DNA of 9,841 nucleotides from Candidatus Methylomirabilota bacterium. GTDB taxonomy: Bacteria; Methylomirabilota; Methylomirabilia; Methylomirabilales; 2-02-FULL-66-22. Shown here one piece after another: positions 1-6,165 of the stretch. Each line of letters begins with the position of its first letter. The stretch's first letter is position 1. The stretch is from NCBI GenBank assembly GCA_016209725.1, contig JACQVO010000212.1, forward strand, positions 1 to 9,841. Reading direction: 5' to 3'. Under the pieces are notes generated by a model. That model worked only from the letters and a program-made list of their open reading frames with translations, was not told the DNA's origin and searched no databases. The translations under genes were made by a program, and so were the position numbers.

Positions 1-185
1 ACATAAGACCCCGTGATGATGGAAGCCCCTCCAGCCTCGCCCCTCGTAGTGATCGTGCCCAAGCTCGTCTTTGGGCTCCGCGAAGTCCCGCTCGATCCGC
101 CAGCGGATCTTCGCGAGCGAGACGAGTTCCATGAGATCCACGTCCTCGGGTACGGTCGAGAGCCAGTACTTCGTGGTGCTTGGGC
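1..185 (-). pseudogene. IS701-like DDE transposase, 5'-truncated C-terminal fragment running off the window
   Basis: Read on the minus strand from about base 189 down to base 1, one frame stays open for 63 codons. It contains TKYWLSTVPED, then LAKIRWRIERDF, then ELGHDHYEGRGWRGFHHHG. This matches what I know of the C-terminal part of IS701/IS4-like transposases, with the stretch around the last catalytic Glu (WRIERD..E.K.ELG.DHYEGR.WRGFHHH). The frame has a stop codon just upstream (complement of 190-192), so the N-terminal catalytic part is absent and the homology starts within a few bases of the protease stop codon. The fragment continues past base 1, so its true 3' end is unknown. It is most likely a remnant left by an insertion followed by deletion. 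No terminal inverted repeat is visible. Family assignment is from recognised motifs, not a search. Confidence 0.8.
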
Positions 186-2507
186 TCACTCAACGGTCAG
201 CGTCGCGCGCGACTCCCGCTGGGCGCCCCCCTTGTCCCTGACGACCACCCGAATGGTCCACTCGCCGCGAGCGGTGATCTCGCTGATCGGGATGGTTCCG
301 ACGAGACCGTCCTGGACGGCCGCCTTGCTCTCCTGTCCGATCCGCTTCCAGCGGCTTGGGGCCTCGCCTTGCCCCAGCTCGAGGACGTAGCCTCCGAGGT
401 CGCTCCCGCTGACGCTCCCGAAGACCTGGATCACGGGCCGCCCTCGCTCCGTGGTCGGCTCGACGCGCGCGATCCGGGCGTCCAGGTACCAGTCCGGGTT
501 GGCGGTGAGGGCCGCCCGGGCGTCCACCAGTCCATAGCCAGTGTACTGGTCCCAGCCGGGCAGCTCGATATCCCTGGCGCTCTGGACGATCATCCGGGCG
601 ACCTGGACCGCGGTCAGCCTGGGGTACTTGGCCCAGATGAGGCTGGCCAGGCCGCTCACCAGGGGAGCGGAGAAGGAGGTCCCGCTGGCCCGATAGTACG
701 CCTTATCACCGCCGACCACCCCCTCCAGCGGCTTCTCCTTGCTCGGATCATCGGCGACCCCTCGGACGAGGTCTGTCCCGCGAGCCCGCAGGCTGAGGAC
801 GTCCACCCCCGGGGCCGCCACGGAAACCTCCTGGCCCCAGTTGGAAAAGCCTGCCTTCCGGTCATCGGCCTGCGTCGCCGTCACGACCAGCGTCCCGGGC
901 TGGTTGGCCGGCTCCACCTCCCGGGTGTCGCGTCCGTGGTTGCCCGCCGCGACCACCACCAGCACCCCCTTCTCGCGCGCATAAGCGTACGCGTACTCCA
1001 TGAACTTCGTGTGTCCCACGTACCCCGCCGAGATGTTGATGATCTGCGCCCCGTTGTCCACCGCGTAAAGGATGGCCCGGGCGACGTCGCTGCCCCAGCC
1101 CCTGCCGGTGTCGTTCAGCGCCTTCAGGACCATGATGCGGGCGCCGCGGTTGATCCCCGCGATTCCGCGGCCGTTGTTCCACCGCGCCGCGATGAGGCCG
1201 GCGGTGTGCGTGCCGTGACCCACCAGATCGGCGGGGTTGTTGGAATTGTCCACGAAATTCCAGCCGATGACGTCGTCAATGTATCCGTTATCGTCGTCGT
1301 CCCGGCCGTTGCCGGGAATCTCCTTCTCGTTGAACCAGATGTTGGCGATATGGATGTCGGGATGGGTGAGGTCAATGCCGCTGTCAATGACCGCCACCTT
1401 CACCGGCCGCTCGGTGCCGGTGGTGAGGTGCCAGGCGCTCCTGGGGTCGTCGAGCGGCGTGAACCCGATCTTGTGCAGGGCCCACTGATCGGAATAGGCC
1501 TGGCCCCAGGTGCCCCTGGCCGCGAAGTGGGGATCGTTGGGGGTCACGAACGCCTGGTAGACGGGATCCTTCTCGACGGTCACGCCGGGGCAGGAGCTGA
1601 CACCGGCAAGCTGGTCATCCGCCTTGAGGCCAAAGGCGTAGCTCTGGATGCTCAGGCCGAGGCCCGAAGACCCGAGCTTGATGTAACCTTTCCGCCACCA
1701 CTCCTCGTCCCCGATGGGATCACTGGCGCATTTTCCCGAGAAGCCGTATTGGCCGTAGTCCCACAAAGATGACGGCAGCTCATTGAATCCCTCGACGAGG
1801 GTGAGGTCGCCGGCCCATGAGTAACCACCGAAGGTCACGGTACTCCTGACCCGGCCGATCGGGAACCCGCCAATGGTGGCCGTGCCGTTGGTGTCGGTGG
1901 TATGGATGTCATAGCCGATCTTTGTCTGCAACCCCCCGCCGTAGAGGAAGGGGAACCCCTCATGCAGGGTGGTGAGATCTTTGTCGGGCAAGGAGCGGAT
2001 GCCGTCCGGGTTCGGGACAAACCTCGGTGGCGTCTCGGTGGTCACGGTATCTGTGTATCCTAGGGCCCAAATAAATCGCGCCGTCTCCCGCGGCACCCCC
2101 GTCCCCACCAGGTAATTGACAAATCGGTCTCTCGGAGAGTCGCCCGTGGGCTCGTACGGGACGCCGTACTGAAGGCTGTCCCGGAGTACCCCCGAAAACG
2201 AAAACCCCCCGGCCCCAAGGTTGAAAGCATGGCTCGGGGTTGTGGAGGGCGTCGTGGGGTCCTGTTCCTTTTGCCAGCGGTCCGTGGTCTCGGCGTTCGT
2301 GTCGGGGTCGGTCTGGGCAAGGGTATAACGGGCGTTCACCGTGATCTTCCCCGTAGAGTTTTTCACGTCGGCCGTGGCGGTGGCCGTGGCGGTCGGCGCC
2401 ACGGCGTGAACCGGGAGGCTCAACCCAGGCGCCAGCATGGTCGCGGCGGCGCAGAGGGTCGCCCGACGAAGGAGCCGCATGCCCCGCGGTTTGTCCGGTC
2501 TGGTCAT
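186..2507 (-). CDS. Secreted S8 family (subtilisin-like) serine protease
   Basis: A 773-residue exported endopeptidase. The N-terminus (RLLRRATLCAAATMLAPG, cleavage probably after VHA near residue 35) is a signal peptide. The catalytic triad is intact: Asp375 in VAVIDSGIDLTHPDI, His431 in GHGTHTAGL and Ser611 in SGTSFSAPLVSG. The oxyanion Asn523 sits in VVVAAGNHG. An acidic stretch after the Asp motif (IPGNGRDDDDNGYIDD, about 394-409) resembles the calcium-binding insert of thermitase-like subtilases. A C-terminal segment from about 670 (NPDWYLDARI through LGGYVLELGQG to the end) looks like the beta-sandwich appended to many bacterial subtilases. The roughly 320 residues between the signal peptide and the protease domain match no prodomain I recognise and are unusually long. 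A Shine-Dalgarno-like AAGGAGG lies in the short gap upstream (complement of 2519-2525). It is the last gene of a three-gene minus-strand operon, 26 bases after its neighbour. The substrate is unknown. Confidence 0.95.
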   Translation of the reverse strand: MTRPDKPRGMRLLRRATLCAAATMLAPGLSLPVHAVAPTATATATADVKNSTGKITVNARYTLAQTDPDTNAETTDRWQKEQDPTTPSTTPSHAFNLGAGGFSFSGVLRDSLQYGVPYEPTGDSPRDRFVNYLVGTGVPRETARFIWALGYTDTVTTETPPRFVPNPDGIRSLPDKDLTTLHEGFPFLYGGGLQTKIGYDIHTTDTNGTATIGGFPIGRVRSTVTFGGYSWAGDLTLVEGFNELPSSLWDYGQYGFSGKCASDPIGDEEWWRKGYIKLGSSGLGLSIQSYAFGLKADDQLAGVSSCPGVTVEKDPVYQAFVTPNDPHFAARGTWGQAYSDQWALHKIGFTPLDDPRSAWHLTTGTERPVKVAVIDSGIDLTHPDIHIANIWFNEKEIPGNGRDDDDNGYIDDVIGWNFVDNSNNPADLVGHGTHTAGLIAARWNNGRGIAGINRGARIMVLKALNDTGRGWGSDVARAILYAVDNGAQIINISAGYVGHTKFMEYAYAYAREKGVLVVVAAGNHGRDTREVEPANQPGTLVVTATQADDRKAGFSNWGQEVSVAAPGVDVLSLRARGTDLVRGVADDPSKEKPLEGVVGGDKAYYRASGTSFSAPLVSGLASLIWAKYPRLTAVQVARMIVQSARDIELPGWDQYTGYGLVDARAALTANPDWYLDARIARVEPTTERGRPVIQVFGSVSGSDLGGYVLELGQGEAPSRWKRIGQESKAAVQDGLVGTIPISEITARGEWTIRVVVRDKGGAQRESRATLTVE

Positions 2508-2518
2508 GACGCGTCTTC

Positions 2519-2525
2519 CCTCCTT
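2519..2525 (-). promoter_or_regulatory. Ribosome binding site of the S8 protease gene
   Basis: On the minus strand the short gap between the upstream gene and the protease contains AAGGAGG, 11 bases before the ATG at 2507, running into GGAA which brings it somewhat closer. It supports ATG 2507 as the start rather than the internal Met10, although a signal peptide could begin at either. Confidence 0.55.
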
Positions 2526-2533
2526 GCCCGTCT

Positions 2534-3331
2534 CTAACAGCCCGGCGGGGCCGGGCGCCTGTCACGCCGGTCCTGCTTCGCCCGCATGGCGAGATGCAGC
2601 GGACCGATCAGGACATCGCCCTCCACCGGCCCGCCCTGGGCCAGCGCCGCCTTGAACTGATTCTTGGCCTCGGCGGGCGGCAGGCCCGACAGCGCCGGAG
2701 ATGTCACCCGCGGATCGTACCGCTGCGCGATGACCAGCCGCAGGGCCTGGAAAAAGGTCATGGCGTCCTGGTCGCCCTTCCTATCCGTGGACAGGCCGCT
2801 GTTGTAGCGGTCCCGCAGGCGCGTGTGCGCGCGCTGGAGGTCGGCCGCCATGACGGCGTCGGTTACGACGTGCATCAGCGCCCCCAGCCCGCGCTCCGTG
2901 AAGGCGGGGACCTCCGGAGTCGGCTTGTGCTCGACCTGGATCCTGACCGTGTCAACGTGACAGGCCTTTTCGATCTCCAATTCGAGGTACCCGTTGCTCA
3001 GCACGGCCACGACTGGCGCCAGGGCGCCCAGCGGGTCCCGCCGCTGATAGTGCAGAAGGGCGGAAAGGATGGAGGCCCCGGGGAAATTCTCGTCCACGGG
3101 GAAGGTGGGAAGTTCCCGGACATCCGCGGGTCGCCCGCCCACCGCTGCCGCCGGCTCCGGCATCCCGTCCCGGCCGAGCACCGGCCGGCCCTGCGCCCGT
3201 TTGAGGGGGAACGTGCGAATCTTCACGGCCACGGCGCCGGCGAAGTCCACCTGGGCCTCCAGCGAGGCTGGGACCACGAGGAGAAGCGCGAGGGCGGCCG
3301 CCGCCAGGCACGATTCGACGTGTGTGGCCAT
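2534..3331 (-). CDS. Exported protein of unknown function, protease operon member
   Basis: A 265-residue protein with a clear signal peptide: a hydrophobic core, LAAAALALLLVVPASLEA, with likely cleavage after LEA near residue 26. I recognise no family. The mature part begins with a beta-rich segment (VDFAGAVAVKIRTFPLK), passes through a Pro/Gly-rich linker, and then appears helical in the second half (ALMHVVTDAVMAADLQRAH and MTFFQALRLVIAQRYDP). The C-terminus is strongly basic (KQDRRDRRP) and ends in Cys. Its ATG directly follows the TAG of the upstream gene, with GGAG six bases before the ATG inside the upstream gene's last codons. That arrangement implies translational coupling. It lies 26 bases upstream of the S8 protease, so it may be a periplasmic or surface partner, chaperone or substrate of the protease. 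This role is inferred from position only. Confidence 0.8.
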   Translation of the reverse strand: MATHVESCLAAAALALLLVVPASLEAQVDFAGAVAVKIRTFPLKRAQGRPVLGRDGMPEPAAAVGGRPADVRELPTFPVDENFPGASILSALLHYQRRDPLGALAPVVAVLSNGYLELEIEKACHVDTVRIQVEHKPTPEVPAFTERGLGALMHVVTDAVMAADLQRAHTRLRDRYNSGLSTDRKGDQDAMTFFQALRLVIAQRYDPRVTSPALSGLPPAEAKNQFKAALAQGGPVEGDVLIGPLHLAMRAKQDRRDRRPAPPGC

Positions 3332-4036
3332 CTACAGCTCCAGAAGGTAGGGCAGCATGAGGAGGTAGGCGACCTCCGGGTCCTTCCGCGCCATCTCCTC
3401 CAGCCGAGCGATCGCCTGGGGGGCGACGTTCAGCGGGGCGAGCCGCGCGCCAAGGTTCCTCACGTCTCCCACGCCGGCCTTGAGGACGGCCGCCAGCGAG
3501 CCGGAGGCGGGGGCGGCAGCCCGGGCCCACTGCACCAGCGCAATCTCCGCCCGCCTGAGATCATTCCGCGCCTTCGGACCCAGCAACGGGCGGATCCACT
3601 CCAGCAGGAGGAAGGGCCGGGTGTGATCCAGATTCTCCTCGTGCCGCTGGACCTTCCAGTCAAGGATAGCCGCCGCGACGGTGCTGGCGGGGTCCACGGC
3701 GACCGGCGCCTTAGTCTCCTCGAGGGTCAGAACGGCGGCCTCTAGGACCAGCGCGGGCTCAGTCACGCTGGTGGCCTCGAGCACGACTCCGTAGACCCCC
3801 ACGGCCTCTTCCTCGATGCTGAGACGGAATCGACCCGCGGCATCGGTCACGGCCTTCGCCAGCTCCACGCTCCGCTTCTGGGCGCGGAGCGCGCGTACCG
3901 CGAAGCCCCCGGGAGAGGCGCCGAGGGCCGCGACGTCAACCTGACCCGCCAGCGTGATGGTCTGTTCGCCGGCGTCCGCCAGGGTGGAGCCCGCGACGAG
4001 CAGGGTCACGAGGAGTCCGACGCGTCCAGTAAGCAT
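3332..4036 (-). CDS. Exported protein with carboxypeptidase-regulatory-like domain, first gene of protease operon
   Basis: A 234-residue protein with a signal peptide (MLTGRVGLLVTLLVAGSTLADAG, cleavage probably after ADA near residue 22). Residues about 27-95 look like a small beta-sandwich of the carboxypeptidase regulatory/Ig-like type: ITLAGQVDVAALGASPGGF, then AVTDAAGRFRLSI, then GVYGVVLEATS. The Gly-x-Val opening and the TD..GRFRL turn are typical of that fold. The rest is mainly helical, with a VDPASTVAAAILDW segment followed by amphipathic helices ending in PYLLEL. A DPAST-type segment after such a domain occurs in surface and lipoprotein precursors that I know only loosely. There is no lipobox Cys. 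It is the promoter-proximal gene of the minus-strand operon and its stop abuts the next start. Upstream there is only a weak GGATGAG in place of a Shine-Dalgarno, so the start is chosen from the signal peptide. Function is unknown; structural or binding roles are plausible. Confidence 0.75.
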   Translation of the reverse strand: MLTGRVGLLVTLLVAGSTLADAGEQTITLAGQVDVAALGASPGGFAVRALRAQKRSVELAKAVTDAAGRFRLSIEEEAVGVYGVVLEATSVTEPALVLEAAVLTLEETKAPVAVDPASTVAAAILDWKVQRHEENLDHTRPFLLLEWIRPLLGPKARNDLRRAEIALVQWARAAAPASGSLAAVLKAGVGDVRNLGARLAPLNVAPQAIARLEEMARKDPEVAYLLMLPYLLEL

Positions 4037-4284
4037 CGAGCGCTCATCCGGAATGGGGGGAAGTTGGAAATCGGCCGCGGCCGTGTGGTCATCACGGGCA
4101 GACGCATGCTGCCCGGGGCGACGGCCAAGCCAGGGATCGAATCAGGAGGAATCCGGTGGTGCATGGGACGGTACCAGCGGCGGATGGTCGTGTCAAGCGC
4201 AATTCCGCAGGCGCGGAGGCGGGGGAGGCCGGGCGAACTTCCTGGTTGCGGGAGGCCCCCCGATCCTCCATAATCCCGGGAACT
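4037..4284. promoter_or_regulatory. Divergent intergenic region with two palindromes
   Basis: About 248 bases separate the divergent starts at 4036 (minus) and 4285 (plus), so promoters for both transcripts should lie here. Two symmetric sequences stand out. CGGCCGCGGCCG at 4072-4083 is a perfect 12-base palindrome. At 4095-4115, CGGGCAG and CTGCCCG form 7-base inverted arms around a 7-base loop. Either could be an operator or a leader hairpin, but such motifs arise easily in DNA this rich in G and C. No convincing -35/-10 pair is visible. A strong AGGAGGA at 4144-4150 precedes GTG 4156, which is in frame with the prenyltransferase. I see no independent gene here. Confidence 0.35.
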
Positions 4285-5139
4285 ATGATACAGAAGCTGC
4301 GCGCCTACCTGGAAATGATCCGCTTCTCCCACACCATTTTCGCGCTGCCGTTTGCGTTCATGGGGGCGGTGCTGGCGGCGGGGGGGATCCCCTCGGGGGA
4401 CAAGATCCTGTGGATCCTCGTGGCCATGGTGGGTGCCCGAAGCGGGGCCATGGGGATGAACCGGATTGCCGACCGGCACCTGGATGCGTTGAACCCCCGC
4501 ACGCGGGATCGCGCCTTCCCGCAGGGCCGGATTGCGCCCGGCGAGGCGCTCCTGTTTGTGGTGCTGTCATTCTCGGTCTTCCTCCTGGCGGCCTGGATGC
4601 TGAACCCGCTGTGCTTCGCCCTGGCCCCGCCGGCCATCCTGATCGTCAGCGGGTACTCCTATACGAAGCGGTTCACCGCCATCTCCCACCTGGTCCTCGG
4701 ACTGTCGTTAGCCCTCGCCCCCATCGGGGCGTGGATCGCCGTCACCGGGCGCATCGTCCTCCCGGCCGTTATCCTGGGGGCCGCCGTCCTCTTCTGGGTG
4801 GCCGGCTTCGATGTCCTCTACGCCCTGATGGACATCGAGTTCGACCGGCGCACCGGCCTCTTCTCCATCCCGGCTCGCCTCGGGGTGAACGGGGGCATGC
4901 AGATCGCCCGGCTCTTCCACGCGGGAACCATCGGCTGCCTTGCCGTCCTGATGCCACTCGTGCGTCTGGGTCCGGTGTACGCGGTCGGCCTTCTCCTGGC
5001 GGCAGGCCTGCTGGCGTACGAGCACTGGCTGCTCCACCGGCACGGGCTGGCCAAACTGGACGTGGCCTTCTTCAACGTGAACGGGGCCCTCAGCATCGGC
5101 CTGTTCCTGTTCACGCTGGGCGACCTCCTCCTCGGGTAA
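4285..5139 (+). CDS. ubiA: UbiA-family polyprenyltransferase (MqnP/UbiA-like, quinone biosynthesis)
   Basis: A 284-residue integral membrane enzyme expected to transfer a polyprenyl chain from its diphosphate to an aromatic acid during menaquinone or ubiquinone synthesis. The N-terminus MIQKLRAYLEMIRFSHTIF followed by ALPFAFMGAV is a hallmark of the UbiA-like group that includes MqnP of the futalosine pathway. The first diphosphate/Mg motif is NRIADRHLDALNPRTRDR, with Asn59, Asp63 and Asp67. The second is DVLYALMDIEFDRRTGL, with Asp176, Asp183 and Asp187, followed by SIPARLG. The NRxxDxxxDxxNPRT form, rather than NDxxDxxxD, points to the MqnP-like subgroup, so ubiA is used here as a family name. 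Some eight or nine hydrophobic helices are visible. The start is placed at ATG 4285 because it matches the family N-terminus. An in-frame GTG at 4156 has a much better Shine-Dalgarno but would add 43 low-complexity residues. No other quinone gene is in the window. Confidence 0.93.
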   Translation: MIQKLRAYLEMIRFSHTIFALPFAFMGAVLAAGGIPSGDKILWILVAMVGARSGAMGMNRIADRHLDALNPRTRDRAFPQGRIAPGEALLFVVLSFSVFLLAAWMLNPLCFALAPPAILIVSGYSYTKRFTAISHLVLGLSLALAPIGAWIAVTGRIVLPAVILGAAVLFWVAGFDVLYALMDIEFDRRTGLFSIPARLGVNGGMQIARLFHAGTIGCLAVLMPLVRLGPVYAVGLLLAAGLLAYEHWLLHRHGLAKLDVAFFNVNGALSIGLFLFTLGDLLLG

Positions 5140-5148
5140 TGCCGCTTG

Positions 5149-5189
5149 CCCCCCCTCACCCTGGCCCTCTCCCACAAGGGGAGAAGGGA
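5149..5189. repeat. Dispersed PLPQGE-type hairpin repeat, copy 1
   Basis: A C-run, then CTCACCCTGG, CCCTCTCCC, a short loop and GGGGAGAAGGG. The inner arms pair as TCTCCC with GGGAGA (5168-5173 and 5179-5184), and the flanking C and G runs extend the stem imperfectly. Read in one plus-strand frame it gives PHPGPLPQGEKG, the artefactual peptide of a repeat family I know to be common in intergenic DNA of environmental bacteria. It lies between the prenyltransferase stop (5139) and the CheW start, where it could fold in a readthrough transcript. A related copy is at 7593-7660. Confidence 0.7.
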
Positions 5190-5210
5190 TAGGTTGGGTG
5201 GACGAGGTTG

Positions 5211-5633
5211 ATGATCCGCTACCTCGCTTTCACTGTCGCCGACGTGGCGCTGGCCATCCCGGTGGACCAGGTCGCCGAGATCGTTCCCGTCCCCCCCATC
5301 ACGAGGATCCCTCGCCCCGCCCGCCACATCGAGGGACTCGCGACCTTGCGAGGGAGGGCGATCCCCATCATGGACCTCCGCAAGCGCCTGGGCCTCGTGA
5401 ACCCAGAGACCGGCAGTCTCACCCGCATGATCGTCGCCCTGCCCGGAGGGCGGGATGAGCCTCTGGGTCTCATCGTGGACTCCGTGGGGGAGATCCTCTC
5501 GGTCGCCGGGGCGAAGAGCCCGAGCGGGGATCCGGCACCCTGGTTCGATGAAGGGCTCCTGAGCGGCGCCCTCGAGGTCCAGGGCCGGCGGGTGTTTCTC
5601 CCCGACCTGAAGAGGATGATGGGCGCGCCCTGA
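5211..5633 (+). CDS. cheW: Stand-alone CheW-like chemotaxis coupling protein
   Basis: A 140-residue cytoplasmic protein that is one CheW domain and nothing else. In the family, this fold links chemoreceptors to the CheA kinase. Signature segments are YLAFTVADVALAIPVDQVAE at the N-terminus, then GLATLRGRAIPIMDLRKRLG and PLGLIVDSVGEILSV; these are the classic conserved blocks of CheW. The C-terminus ends with GRRVFLPDLKRMM. ATG 5211 is preferred; TTG three bases upstream at 5208 is an alternative, and GGTGG/GAGG just before it is only a modest ribosome site. The neighbours are a prenyltransferase and a repeat-rich gap, with no cheA, receptor or other che gene in the window. It may therefore serve a distant array or a CheA-like kinase elsewhere. 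Length is slightly short but normal for a single-domain CheW. Confidence 0.9.
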   Translation: MIRYLAFTVADVALAIPVDQVAEIVPVPPITRIPRPARHIEGLATLRGRAIPIMDLRKRLGLVNPETGSLTRMIVALPGGRDEPLGLIVDSVGEILSVAGAKSPSGDPAPWFDEGLLSGALEVQGRRVFLPDLKRMMGAP

Positions 5634-5988
5634 CCATGCACACAGGCTTGGCGCGTGGTCAATTTCGGATTTCGGATGTCGGAATTCGGATTTGAAACGG
5701 AGGACCCGAGAAAACATGGGCCGGCTACGGGGACACCGCAGTCAGCCCATGAGTGGCCTGCCCTCTGATCTCTCGCCTAGTTGAGCCCGAGCTTCTGGAT
5801 GATACGCCGGTAGTTCAGCCGATCCCGCAGGAGCTCCCGCCCCCGCTGGACCTTCCGCTCCTCCCGGATCCGGCCCAAGACAGCCCCCAACCTCTCCATG
5901 GCGGCCAGCGTGGCAAATGAAAGAAGAGGTTTTTTGTTGAGTATCCAGGGGTTGGATGGTAAATAGGCACAGAGGGGGGGACCAACGC
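5634..5988. other. Non-coding gap of about 355 bases with one repeat and no convincing gene
   Basis: Besides the heptamer repeat at 5662-5696 this stretch holds no gene that I can support. A minus-strand frame ending at 5777 with a possible start at 5899 would give a 40-residue basic peptide (MERLGAVLGRIREERKVQRG then RELLRDRLNYRRIIQKLGLN). It lacks a visible ribosome site and could be the tail of a decayed gene. Short AT-richer sequence at about 5918-5965 (AAATGAAAGAAGAGGTTTTTTGTTGAG and on) is the least GC-rich part and may carry the promoter for the VOC-MmgE transcript, but I cannot define -35/-10 boxes. Confidence 0.4.
5662..5696. repeat. Tandem heptamer repeat (ATTTCGG)n
   Basis: Five contiguous 7-base units: ATTTCGG, ATTTCGG, ATGTCGG, AATTCGG, ATTTGAA. 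The first two are identical and the others drift by one to three bases. It is AT-rich compared with its surroundings. Translated on the minus strand it yields FKSEFRHPKSEI-like peptide, which I recognise as the artefact of a common intergenic repeat in environmental bacteria. Confidence 0.75.
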
Positions 5989-6165
5989 ATGGCGCGCATG
6001 GTTCACATCGCATTGAAGGTCGAGGATCTGGAGGCTTCCGTCCGGGAGCTCCTGGCGACCGGCTGCGAGATCCTCAGTCCGCCCGGCGAGCTGCCGGTCA
6101 AGTTTCGGGACCCCACTGGCGTGGTGGCCGAGCTGGTTCCCGTGGGGCGATACAAGACGCCGTGA
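5989..6165 (+). CDS. Internally deleted VOC (glyoxalase-fold) protein, 58 residues
   Basis: The N-terminus, MARMVHIALKVEDLE, is the first strand of a VOC/glyoxalase I-like domain with the first metal-ligand His (His6). It passes straight into ASVRELLATGCEILSPPGE and then VKFRDPTGVVAELVPVGRY, which is the second half of the same kind of domain with the last ligand Glu (Glu48). Full-length relatives are about 125-130 residues, so some 65-75 residues covering the rest of the first module and the start of the second are missing. A GA-rich ribosome site (5971-5980) lies eight bases before ATG 5989, so it may still be expressed. Its TGA overlaps the GTG of the MmgE/PrpD gene. A single half-domain could fold only as a dimer or oligomer, so it may be non-functional. 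An assembly collapse cannot be excluded. Confidence 0.65.
   Translation: MARMVHIALKVEDLEASVRELLATGCEILSPPGELPVKFRDPTGVVAELVPVGRYKTP

Noticed and set aside
180..1772. Long plus-strand open frame of 530 codons opposite the protease
   Set aside because: It is antisense to a gene with an intact S8 triad. Its translation is Arg/Pro/Gly/Asp-rich with no domain motif, as expected from GC-rich third positions.
2594..3745. Long plus-strand frame opposite the two small exported proteins
   Set aside because: The translation lacks motifs and is Arg/Gly/Gln-rich. The minus-strand genes have signal peptides and coupled spacing.
4163..4273. Small plus-strand frame (MGRYQRRMVVSSAIPQ and on) in the divergent gap
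   Set aside because: AGGAGGA lies upstream, but the peptide is Arg/Pro-rich low complexity. The same site fits better the in-frame GTG for the prenyltransferase.
5149..5189. CRISPR-like or terminator reading of the C-run hairpins
   Set aside because: There are no regularly spaced identical repeats with unique spacers, and the copies are single, scattered and of a known intergenic repeat type.
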